A stretch of DNA of 8,098 bases from Candidatus Culexmicrobium profundum. GTDB lineage: Archaea > Thermoproteota > Methanomethylicia > Culexarchaeales > Culexmicrobiaceae. Positions 1 to 5,644 of this stretch are shown in pieces. A program made the translations under genes and the position numbers. Location of the stretch: NCBI GenBank assembly GCA_025061245.1, contig JANZKD010000074.1, positions 1 to 8,098 on the forward strand, in the 5' to 3' direction. The notes under the pieces were generated by a model, which worked only from the letters and a program-made list of their open reading frames with translations, did not search any database and had not been told where the DNA came from. Numbering within the stretch: the stretch's first letter is position 1; the number at the start of each line of letters is the position of its first letter.

Positions 1-892
1 GAACACTAACTGGGAAATTTAAATCCCAAACCTTAAATCTAGAAGCCAAAACCTCTGCAATAGCTCTAGTATTAACGAAAAGCAATACAGATTTATGGCC
101 TTCAATCAAGTTCCTTATAAGTCTAAGTCTAGTTGCCACTTCAGGATGCGTATAAAGCTTTGCAGCCAATTCATAATCCTCTGAAGAAGGTTCTGGAAAT
201 ACAACCTTAAGCTTCATTAATCTTGCAACAGGAACCTGGACAATTTCAACTGGTCGACCCACACCAACAAGAAATTGTGCAACAAGGCTGGGAGAACCAA
301 TTGTAGCTGAAAGACCAATCACCTGAAAATCTCTACCACAAATATACCTTAATCTTTCCAGTCCTAATGATAATTGTGAACCCCTCTTATCCTCAGCTAG
401 CTCATGAATCTCATCGATAATAACCCATTGAACATGACTTAGATGCCTCCTCATAACCTTTCCAGAAAGTATTGCCTGCAATGTTTCCGGAGTAGTTATT
501 AATAGATCAGGGGGAGAACGAGCCTGCATTGTCCTTTCAGATTGTTCAGTATCTCCATGTCTAACAGCCACTTTAATGTCTAATTCCTTACTCCACCACT
601 CGAACCTTTCAAGCATATCTCTGTTTAAAGCTCTTAAGGGAGTTATGTATAGGATTTTAATTCCTGGAGGCTTAATCGGCTTCTCTATATACATACTAAA
701 AACTGGTAAAAGCGCTGCTTCAGTTTTGCCAGTGGCTGTGGGTGCAATTAAAAGCACATTCTTGCCTTGAAGAATTAAGGGAATTGCCTCTTCTTGAGGC
801 TGTGTAGGCTGCCTAAATCCACGTTTAATTAAAGCTTTCCGCACAGGTTTAGCTAATAGCTGAAATGCACCAGTAAGTACTGTTTCACTCAA
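1..892 (-). CDS. lhr: Lhr-type DEAD/H-box ATP-dependent helicase, N-terminal part (runs off left edge)
   Basis: This is a superfamily 2 nucleic-acid helicase of the Lhr (large helicase-related) family, which in archaea is linked to DNA repair and RNA handling. The 297 visible residues cover RecA domain 1 and the start of RecA domain 2. Visible motifs are a Q-motif-like PTQPQEEAI (29-37), motif I APTATGKTE (50-58), motif Ia TPLRALNRD (84-92), the Lhr-typical RHGDTEQSER (111-120), motif Ib TTPETLQ (133-139), motif II DEIHELA (160-166), motif III SAT (195-197) and an FVNTR segment (272-276) opening domain 2. The TTG at 892 is chosen as start because GAGGT lies six bases upstream. An in-frame TTG five codons earlier has no such site. 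The rest of the protein, including the winged-helix and Lhr-core regions, is outside the window. Motif I has Ala where Gly is usual. It lies 81 bases downstream of S27ae on the same strand. The family call is firm; which archaeal Lhr subgroup it belongs to cannot be decided. Confidence 0.9.
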   Translation of the reverse strand, partial: MSETVLTGAFQLLAKPVRKALIKRGFRQPTQPQEEAIPLILQGKNVLLIAPTATGKTEAALLPVFSMYIEKPIKPPGIKILYITPLRALNRDMLERFEWWSKELDIKVAVRHGDTEQSERTMQARSPPDLLITTPETLQAILSGKVMRRHLSHVQWVIIDEIHELAEDKRGSQLSLGLERLRYICGRDFQVIGLSATIGSPSLVAQFLVGVGRPVEIVQVPVARLMKLKVVFPEPSSEDYELAAKLYTHPEVATRLRLIRNLIEGHKSVLLFVNTRAIAEVLASRFKVWDLNFPVSV

Positions 893-932
893 TTTTGAAC
901 CTCTCAATTTTTAATTAACGATACTTTGCCTC

Positions 933-940
933 TATAGTAA
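933..940 (-). promoter_or_regulatory. Possible TATA box for the helicase gene
   Basis: On the minus strand this reads TTACTATA, about 44 bases upstream of the TTG start at 892. That would put a transcription start near 909 and leave a short leader holding the GAGGT ribosome-binding site. A short T run on the same strand (943-939) overlaps the region and could end S27ae transcripts instead. The call rests on position and AT content only. Confidence 0.28.
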
Positions 941-973
941 AAAGATACTTAATTCTTTTTTGCTAACAGCCTA

Positions 974-1138
974 TTAGGAGGATTCACTTTTTAAATATAT
1001 AGTGTATCCACAATATCCACATGAATGTCTATTTTCATGCGCAGCCATTATCCGACCGCAACGAGGACAAAGCCTTCTCTTTAACGTAATCTTACCACTT
1101 GGATAGTCATATTCGTAAAGCGTATGCCTCTTCACCAT
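974..1138 (-). CDS. rps27ae: Small ribosomal subunit protein S27ae (eS31), zinc ribbon
   Basis: This is a structural protein of the archaeal 30S subunit, homologous to the ribosomal part of the eukaryotic ubiquitin-S27a fusion. The protein has 54 residues, within the usual 50-70 for archaeal members. It begins MVKRHTLYEYDYPSGKI, matching the family's basic N-terminal strand. It then carries a four-cysteine zinc ribbon: C24-P-R-C27 and C40-G-Y-C43, followed by GYT. The loop between CxxCG and the following Met-Ala is short compared with the CPRCGPGVFMAEH form common in archaea. The ATG at 1138 is preceded by GAGGTGGCGGTG, so a good ribosome-binding site is present. The next codon is GTG, which could also initiate. 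It lies 45 bases downstream of the MFS gene and 81 bases upstream of the helicase, all on the minus strand. The S24e gene that often sits beside it in archaea is not in the window. Confidence 0.93.
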   Translation of the reverse strand: MVKRHTLYEYDYPSGKITLKRRLCPRCGRIMAAHENRHSCGYCGYTIYLKSESS

Positions 1139-1173
1139 TTAACACCGCCACCTCTATTGATAATAAATAATAA

Positions 1174-1190
1174 CTTTTAAACTTTATTCA
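1174..1190 (-). promoter_or_regulatory. Putative BRE/TATA promoter of rps27ae
   Basis: The minus strand reads a purine-rich GAATAAAG followed by TTTAAAAG (TATA-like, 1181-1174). The TATA element is centred about 40 bases upstream of the ATG, which predicts a start of transcription near 1152 and a leader of about 14 bases containing the GGTGG ribosome-binding motif. It overlaps the last codons of the MFS gene by a few bases. This suggests S27ae can be transcribed independently of the MFS gene. Confidence 0.42.
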
Positions 1191-2365
1191 CCACTAGGCA
1201 TAGATGAACCAATAGACTTCTTCAACAAAATCAACGCAAAAATCTGAAGTATAAATGCATATACTATTGCATGTAAATTAAGCTGATTATCCAATAGAAA
1301 ACCATATATTGTACCACTTATAACATACCCAATTCCATAGGCTACATAGAATAAACCATAAGCCAACCCCCTAAACTCTGATGAAGAAATATCGGCAACA
1401 GCAGCTCGATATATGGATTCTTGCATGCCAAGAATTACTCCAAATAATAATGCAGCAATAATTATTAGGTTAAAAACTCCAGAAAAAGTCAGTATCGAAG
1501 GTAGAATAGAGAGAATGAAGGGTAAAATTAAAACTATTCTACCAAACTTGTCATAAGCTAGTCCTGCAATAAGAGCTGTTGCAGCATCAACTGCTTGAAC
1601 CACTAGATAAATGGTTGGCAGTAACCAAGATGCAACTTCTGGTGCAGCCCTAAAAAGTATCAGAGAAATGTGTATTAGCCCTGCAGTGTTAAGTAAAACT
1701 GAGAGAGAATAAAGCTTAAATTCAAAGGGCATTTCAGTAAAACTTAAAGTTTTAAACCGACCACTACTAACCAAATCACTCGTATAGGGTCTCAATTTAG
1801 TATAAGCAGTAGATAAAGCGAGAATTAAGAGTAAATATGGGATAAAAAGCATTAATAAAGCTTGGCTATATACACCTCCACTTAAATATAATGTTGAAGC
1901 AATTATTGCAGGCCCACCAACAGCACCAATTTGATCCATTAACTCATGAAGACCAAAAGCCTTTCCAGCCCCCACACTTTTACTAATATGAGAAAGAAGA
2001 GTATCTCTAGCGGGACTTCTAAGAGCTTTAGCAAGCCTCTCAATTAAAATGAGAACTATAGCCAATTCCCAACTATTAGTAAAAGCCAGCAATGGAACCA
2101 CGATAAGTAAAGTATAACCCAAAATTGTGAAAAGCCAGTAACCCTTAATGACATCAACAAGATAACCACTAAGAAGCCTTAAACCATAACCTATAAACTC
2201 ACCGAAACCAATAGCTAAACCAAAAATTACACCAGGAGCACCAAGCCACTGCAAATAAGGTGGAATAACACTTCTAGCACCCTCATAAATCAAGTCACCA
2301 CATAAGCTAATTACACCAAAAAGCATTATTCCAATATAGGCAGCTTTCACTAATTCCCTATCCAA
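1184..2365 (-). CDS. Major facilitator superfamily (MFS) transporter, substrate unknown
   Basis: This is an integral membrane secondary transporter of 393 residues, the normal size for a 12-helix MFS protein. Hydrophobic helices fill most of the chain, with a longer polar central loop around 188-215 (KLRPYTSDLVSSGRF) dividing the two six-helix halves. Helix 1 includes the acidic GDLIYEGAR (23-31). The loop after helix 4 has the conserved-looking RLAKALRSPARDTLLSH (110-126), a signature seen in a poorly characterised prokaryotic MFS group often annotated as efflux carriers. A motif-A equivalent, GLAYDKFGR (268-276), lies in the second half. The start is TTG at 2365, chosen because GGAAGGGG lies just upstream, a TATA-like box fits, and the protein then begins a few residues before helix 1. 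It is divergent from the MBL hydrolase. The substrate cannot be told from sequence. Confidence 0.88.
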   Translation of the reverse strand: MDRELVKAAYIGIMLFGVISLCGDLIYEGARSVIPPYLQWLGAPGVIFGLAIGFGEFIGYGLRLLSGYLVDVIKGYWLFTILGYTLLIVVPLLAFTNSWELAIVLILIERLAKALRSPARDTLLSHISKSVGAGKAFGLHELMDQIGAVGGPAIIASTLYLSGGVYSQALLMLFIPYLLLILALSTAYTKLRPYTSDLVSSGRFKTLSFTEMPFEFKLYSLSVLLNTAGLIHISLILFRAAPEVASWLLPTIYLVVQAVDAATALIAGLAYDKFGRIVLILPFILSILPSILTFSGVFNLIIIAALLFGVILGMQESIYRAAVADISSSEFRGLAYGLFYVAYGIGYVISGTIYGFLLDNQLNLHAIVYAFILQIFALILLKKSIGSSMPSGE

Positions 2366-2407
2366 CTATTAACCCCTTCCCACTAACCAAGAAAAGTTTA
2401 ATTTAAA

Positions 2408-2424
2408 AATTAAAAAGCTTTCGG
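2408..2424 (-). promoter_or_regulatory. Putative BRE/TATA promoter of the MFS transporter
   Basis: On the minus strand a CCGAAAGC element (BRE-like) runs directly into TTTTTAATT (TATA-like). The TATA centre is about 47 bases upstream of the TTG at 2365, predicting transcription from near 2385 and a leader of about 20 bases containing the GGAAGGGG ribosome-binding site. This is the best-looking archaeal promoter in the window, but it is unconfirmed. Confidence 0.45.
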
Positions 2425-2467
2425 AAATAAAGCATAATGCACACCATAATTTAATTCTAATAGAACA

Positions 2468-2480
2468 AATAAGACTTATT
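2468..2480 (+). promoter_or_regulatory. 13-base perfect palindrome in the divergent spacer, possible operator
   Basis: AATAAG-A-CTTATT is an exact inverted repeat with a one-base centre. It lies between the divergent MFS and MBL-hydrolase genes, upstream of both predicted promoters. Short palindromes here can bind dimeric archaeal regulators, but the surrounding DNA is so AT-rich that a repeat of this size can arise by chance. No second copy was noticed in the window. Confidence 0.2.
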
Positions 2481-2546
2481 AATCATTTAACATTGTCAAA
2501 TTTATTACTTGAAACCTTAAATTAGGAGGATACTTTACATTATATT

Positions 2547-2550
2547 GGTG
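2547..2550 (+). promoter_or_regulatory. Ribosome-binding site deciding the MBL hydrolase start
   Basis: GGTG lies six bases before the TTG at 2557 and matches the archaeal 16S anti-Shine-Dalgarno sequence. An in-frame TAG at 2551 rules out any earlier start. Together these fix TTG 2557 as the likely start, although ATG at 2593 remains possible. Confidence 0.6.
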
Positions 2551-2556
2551 TAGATA

Positions 2557-3282
2557 TTGCAAGCACATTTAACATTAATAGACAACGACCGAATGAAAGT
2601 ACATGCAGCAATTAGCTACGGTATAAGCTCCAATGTATACGTAGTTGAAGATAAAGCCACCAACGAAGTTACACTAATTGACACAGGATATGGTCCACCA
2701 TACTCAAATTTAATTGAAAGTCTAAGAAAACTGAAAATCGACATAAATAGAATTAAACAGGTACTAATAACTCATAGACATAGAGATCACACCAATGGAT
2801 TAAAACAAATATTAAGAGAAATCAAACCCACAATATACATACATAAACTAGATGCAGGAGTTCTAGCTAAGCGTCTTGAAGCAGCTAAAAAGTTAATAGT
2901 TAGAATAAATGAGGAATACGAAATCAAAGTAGGCGACATCTCAATAAAAGCCTTACACACACCAGGACACACAGCAGGCAGCATATGCTATCTCATCGAC
3001 AATATAATCTTTAGCGGCGACCTAGTCTTCGCCAATGGAAGCTTCGGCAGAACAGACCTACCAACAGGAAACATAAGCGACCTTATTGACAGTTTAAAGA
3101 GAATATCTAAACTTGAAGTAAATACTCTACTTCCAGGCCACGGAGAAGTGGTCTTAAAAAATGCAAATGCACATATAAAACTAGCATTAAAAATGGCTAA
3201 ATCATATTTTAAAGTAAAGAAAGAAATTTTAAGCCGATTTTTTCCTACAAAACCTTTCAATTCTATCAAAAGCTTCCTCTAG
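2557..3282 (+). CDS. Metallo-beta-lactamase-fold hydrolase (glyoxalase II-like)
   Basis: This is a predicted cytoplasmic metal-dependent hydrolase of 241 residues in the glyoxalase II-like (COG0491-type) branch of the MBL fold. All metal-binding motifs are present: HRHRDH (H73, H75, D77, H78), HTPGH (H138), FSGD (D155) and LPGHG (H195). The block GSFGRTDLPTG (161-171) is typical of glyoxalase II and persulfide-dioxygenase relatives. The beta-sheet core starts with SNVYVVED (25-32) and VTLIDTGYG (38-46). The start is TTG 2557, fixed by GGTG and an in-frame upstream stop. The substrate is unknown; a thioester or other hydrolysable small molecule is likely for the family. The last 17 codons (residues 225-241) lie antisense to the aminotransferase gene and look like an extension beyond the normal fold end near residue 220. 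Confidence 0.88.
   Translation: MQAHLTLIDNDRMKVHAAISYGISSNVYVVEDKATNEVTLIDTGYGPPYSNLIESLRKLKIDINRIKQVLITHRHRDHTNGLKQILREIKPTIYIHKLDAGVLAKRLEAAKKLIVRINEEYEIKVGDISIKALHTPGHTAGSICYLIDNIIFSGDLVFANGSFGRTDLPTGNISDLIDSLKRISKLEVNTLLPGHGEVVLKNANAHIKLALKMAKSYFKVKKEILSRFFPTKPFNSIKSFL
3229..3282. other. 54-base tail-to-tail overlap of two convergent genes
   Basis: The MBL-hydrolase stop (TAG, 3280-3282, plus) and the aminotransferase stop (TAA, 3231-3229, minus) are crossed, so 54 bases code on both strands. The aminotransferase end keeps conserved family residues (LPPIEILEEAFDRIERF). The MBL tail (SRFFPTKPFNSIKSFL) shows no family motif. There is therefore no intergenic space for terminators, and the two transcripts must be complementary at their 3' ends. 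Confidence 0.85.
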
Positions 3283-4434
3283 AATTTCTATTGGTGGAAG
3301 GAAAATACTTCTAAAATGGTTCTCGCCACCCTCACCAAAACCAGATCCATGCACCACTAAAACTTGCTCTTCATATAGTAAACTTAATGCAAAATCCTTG
3401 TCACTCTTGAATTTCCCATTTAAATCGATTTTAGGGAAAAGATAGAAGGCACCTTCAGGCTTAACTACACTTAAACCAGGAATCTCATCAATTCTCTTAC
3501 AACTATAATCTCGTCGTTCCCTTAATTTTTCAATCATCTCCTTAACATGTCTTTGAGAACCCCTGAGAGCAACTACACCTGCTTTTTGAACAGGGGTGCA
3601 AGTAGATAATCTAGCTCTAGCCAGTTTATTTAAATGAGAAACAATATTGTCAACATATTTTTCAGTTGGATCCTTAACGTATATATATCCAAGCCTCCAT
3701 CCAGTCATTAAATAAACCTTTGAAAATCCATTTAAACCAATTACAGGAACATCTTTAGTCAGTGAAGCAGTACTCTTAAAAACACCTTCAGTATAGACAA
3801 TTCTATCATAAATCTCATCAGAAACTACTGGAATCTCATAGGTAGCTGCTAGATCTAATATCTCCTTAACAACATGCTCATCATAGATAGCTCCAGTTGG
3901 ATTGTTCGGATTAATAATTAATATGAATCTAGTTCGCTCATTAATCTTAGTTTTAATGTCATTTAAATCAGGTTTCCAACCTTCAGATTCAATACACCTA
4001 TAATGAACAGGTTTACCACCATAAAGCTGAATAAAGTTGACGTATGGAGCATATGCAGGACCAGGAATTAGTGCTTCATCCCCAGCATCAATTAGAGCTG
4101 CAGCAACAAAGTTAATTGCTTCAGAAACACCTGCAGTAACTATAACATGAGATGGATTAACTTGAACATTATTAAACGTCCTCTCTTTATAAGCAATAGC
4201 CTCCCTTAAATCTTGAATACCCTCAGAAGGTGAATAAAAGTTCCATCTATCCTCTACTGCCTTACTTAGAGCATCCTTAATATGCTGAGGAGTATCAAAA
4301 TCAAATTTCAATGGATCACCAATATTAAGGTAAATTACACGTCCACTTTCCTTCTCAACTTCTTTAGCTATAGGAACTAAATCCCTAATAGCATACTTTA
4401 AAGGTTCCAACCTATTTGAAAGCTTAAATGGCAA
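3229..4434 (-). CDS. PLP-dependent aminotransferase, class I/II, alanine aminotransferase-like
   Basis: This cytoplasmic fold-type I aminotransferase has 401 residues, full length for the family. It probably moves amino groups between alanine or a related amino acid and 2-oxoglutarate. PLP-site residues are visible: N178 in NPNNPTG (175-181), D206 and Y209 in SDEIYD (205-210), the Schiff-base lysine K239 in GFSKVY (236-241), R247 in GWRLGY (245-250), and the substrate-carboxylate arginine R375 in HFR. From memory, AIRDLVPIAKEVEK, YLNIGDPLKFDF, VHGSGFGEGG and FLPPIEILEEA closely resemble Pyrococcus alanine aminotransferase, so that activity is the best guess; an aspartate or broad-specificity enzyme is possible. 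The start is TTG 4434, with GAGGG nine bases and GGTT two bases upstream, and the N-terminus lines up with relatives. It is divergent from the M42 peptidase, and its 3' end overlaps the MBL gene. Confidence 0.92.
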   Translation of the reverse strand: MPFKLSNRLEPLKYAIRDLVPIAKEVEKESGRVIYLNIGDPLKFDFDTPQHIKDALSKAVEDRWNFYSPSEGIQDLREAIAYKERTFNNVQVNPSHVIVTAGVSEAINFVAAALIDAGDEALIPGPAYAPYVNFIQLYGGKPVHYRCIESEGWKPDLNDIKTKINERTRFILIINPNNPTGAIYDEHVVKEILDLAATYEIPVVSDEIYDRIVYTEGVFKSTASLTKDVPVIGLNGFSKVYLMTGWRLGYIYVKDPTEKYVDNIVSHLNKLARARLSTCTPVQKAGVVALRGSQRHVKEMIEKLRERRDYSCKRIDEIPGLSVVKPEGAFYLFPKIDLNGKFKSDKDFALSLLYEEQVLVVHGSGFGEGGENHFRSIFLPPIEILEEAFDRIERFCRKKSA

Positions 4435-4467
4435 GTAACCAAACCCTCTATAAAATAGAATAAAAAA

Positions 4468-4480
4468 TACTTAAAGCTTT
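4468..4480 (-). promoter_or_regulatory. Putative promoter of the aminotransferase
   Basis: The minus strand reads AAAGC followed by TTTAAGTA, a BRE/TATA-like pair centred roughly 38 bases upstream of the TTG at 4434. The leader would be short, near 10 bases. It sits back to back with a possible box for the M42 peptidase at 4483-4490, so the two divergent genes probably share a control region. Confidence 0.35.
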
Positions 4481-4482
4481 AG

Positions 4483-4490
4483 CTATAATC
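4483..4490 (+). promoter_or_regulatory. Possible TATA box of the M42 peptidase
   Basis: CTATAATC lies about 47 bases upstream of the proposed start at 4534, which would place transcription near 4513 and keep the GGGGGGTGA ribosome-binding site in the leader. Another AT-rich candidate, TTATATAG at 4509-4516, would instead begin transcription after the ribosome-binding site and fits less well. Confidence 0.28.
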
Positions 4491-4520
4491 AGTCATTAAA
4501 TAAACCATTATATAGGCATG

Positions 4521-4529
4521 GGGGGGTGA
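4521..4529 (+). promoter_or_regulatory. Strong Shine-Dalgarno sequence before an ATT codon
   Basis: GGGGGGTGA differs by one base from the full archaeal consensus GGAGGTGA and ends four bases before ATT at 4534. At that spacing a start codon is expected, but no ATG, GTG or TTG is in the peptidase frame here. The same G run also follows an out-of-frame ATG at 4518, which would hit TGA after two glycine codons. Confidence 0.6.
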
Positions 4530-4533
4530 AATT

Positions 4534-5598
4534 ATTAGAATTGAGAAAATACTTAAAAAATTAATTGAAACCCCAAGTGTACCTGGATTTGAAGATGAAG
4601 TAAGGAGAATAATAGTAGAAGAATATGAAAAATTAGGCTTAAAAGTAGAAGTTGACGTAATGGGCAATGCTATTGGAATAAGGAAAACAGCAGATGAACC
4701 TAGAATTATGATTGCAGCACATATGGACCAAATAGGTTTAATGATTAATCATATCGATGAAAAAGGATACTTATACTTCTCTGCAAGGGGATTTGATCAC
4801 AGAGTACTTTATGGTTTACAAGTAGTAGTGCATGGAGAGAAAGGTAAGCTATATGGAGTAATAGGAGCAAAGCCAGCACATCTAGTTGGAAGAGAAGAAA
4901 GAGAAAAGACAGTAAAAGTAAAGGACATGGCAATAGACATTGGAGCATCAAGTAGAGAAGAAGCTTTAGAATTAGGTGTCAATTTAGGATGCATTGCAAC
5001 ACCCATACTTGAAATGAGAAAGCTTGCAAAAGGAGACAAGGTACTCGGTGTAGGCTTAGATGATAAGGCAGGGGTTGCAGTGATGATAAGAGCATTAGAA
5101 CTTTTAAATAATGAAAAATTATCATCAACCATATATGCAGTAGCTACAACACAAGAAGAAATAGGATTAAGAGGAGCAACAACTGCATCATACAGAATTA
5201 ACCCCAATATAGGAATTGCAATAGATGTAACACATGCAACAACATATAATATCGAAGAAAAAGAAGTTTCAGGAATACAAATTGGGAAAGGTCCAGCCAT
5301 AGGAATAGGACCTAACTTCCATCCTAAACTATGGAGAATAATGGAAGAAATATGCAAAGAGAAAAACATACCTTATCAGAGAAACCCTATTCAAGGTGCA
5401 AGCGGAACAGATGCATGGGTGATACAAGTTTCAAGAGAAGGTGTTGCAACAGCGCTAATATCAATACCACTAAGATACATGCACTCACCTGGAGAAATAG
5501 TATCATTAAACGATCTTGAAAACACAGCCAAATTATTAGCTGAAACAATTAAGAAAGTAAGTAATGAAAACTGGCAAGATATAGTGAAAAGAATATAG
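4534..5598 (+). CDS. M42-family metal-dependent aminopeptidase (glutamyl aminopeptidase/TET type)
   Basis: This is a cytoplasmic dinuclear-metal aminopeptidase, likely forming TET-like dodecamers that trim peptides. It has 354 residues if counted from ATT 4534, normal for M42. All expected metal and catalytic residues are visible: H63 and D65 in AAHMDQIG, D176/D177 in GLDDKAG, catalytic E208 and ligand E209 in QEEIG, D231 in AIDVTHA, and H317 in MHSPGE. The first conventional start, ATG 4660, would remove 42 residues that include the family N-terminus (ETPSVPGFEDEVRR). That start is rejected: the reading frame is open back to a TAG at 4513 with family-like sequence from about 4534. ATT 4534 follows GGGGGGTGA at ideal spacing. 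Alternatives are ATT 4531, or ATG 4518 joined by a +1 shift or one missing G in the G7 run, giving about 359 residues. It is divergent from the aminotransferase. Confidence 0.88.
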   Translation: MRIEKILKKLIETPSVPGFEDEVRRIIVEEYEKLGLKVEVDVMGNAIGIRKTADEPRIMIAAHMDQIGLMINHIDEKGYLYFSARGFDHRVLYGLQVVVHGEKGKLYGVIGAKPAHLVGREEREKTVKVKDMAIDIGASSREEALELGVNLGCIATPILEMRKLAKGDKVLGVGLDDKAGVAVMIRALELLNNEKLSSTIYAVATTQEEIGLRGATTASYRINPNIGIAIDVTHATTYNIEEKEVSGIQIGKGPAIGIGPNFHPKLWRIMEEICKEKNIPYQRNPIQGASGTDAWVIQVSREGVATALISIPLRYMHSPGEIVSLNDLENTAKLLAETIKKVSNENWQDIVKRI

Positions 5599-5601
5599 AA
5601 C

Positions 5602-5617
5602 GTAAAGGAATAAATAT
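5602..5617 (+). promoter_or_regulatory. Putative BRE/TATA promoter of the ABC permease fusion
   Basis: GTAAAGG followed by AATAAATAT sits about 31 bases before ATG 5645. Archaeal spacing predicts transcription starting within a few bases of the ATG, so the message may be nearly leaderless. This agrees with the lack of a clear Shine-Dalgarno sequence (only TTGAG is present). Co-transcription with the M42 gene 46 bases upstream is also possible. Confidence 0.38.
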
Positions 5618-5644
5618 GTAGTCGATTAAAGCACTCTTGAGAAA

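Noticed and set aside
576..770. Small plus-strand open frame of 64 codons
   Set aside because: It is antisense to the helicase motif I and Ia region and has no independent support.
939..943. T5 run (minus strand) as terminator of S27ae
   Set aside because: It is too short and has no hairpin. It overlaps the possible promoter of the next gene, so it is not strong enough to annotate.
2524..2529. GGAGGA resembling a strong Shine-Dalgarno site
   Set aside because: No ATG, GTG or TTG lies at suitable spacing in a frame that stays open. TTG 2545 stops after two codons, and the MBL start has its own GGTG.
2787..3269. Two minus-strand open frames (2787-2984, 2988-3269) antisense to the MBL hydrolase
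   Set aside because: The plus-strand gene has the complete metal-binding motif set, so the antisense frames are by-products.
4809..5369. A 186-codon open frame on the minus strand inside the M42 peptidase
   Set aside because: It is antisense to a gene whose metal ligands and catalytic residues are all intact. Its translation is low-complexity (Ser, Pro, Leu, Ile-rich) with no recognisable motif.
4660..5598. M42 peptidase starting at ATG 4660
   Set aside because: This removes 42 residues of family-like N-terminus, and no ribosome-binding site precedes it. The upstream GGGGGGTGA and open frame argue for a start near 4534.
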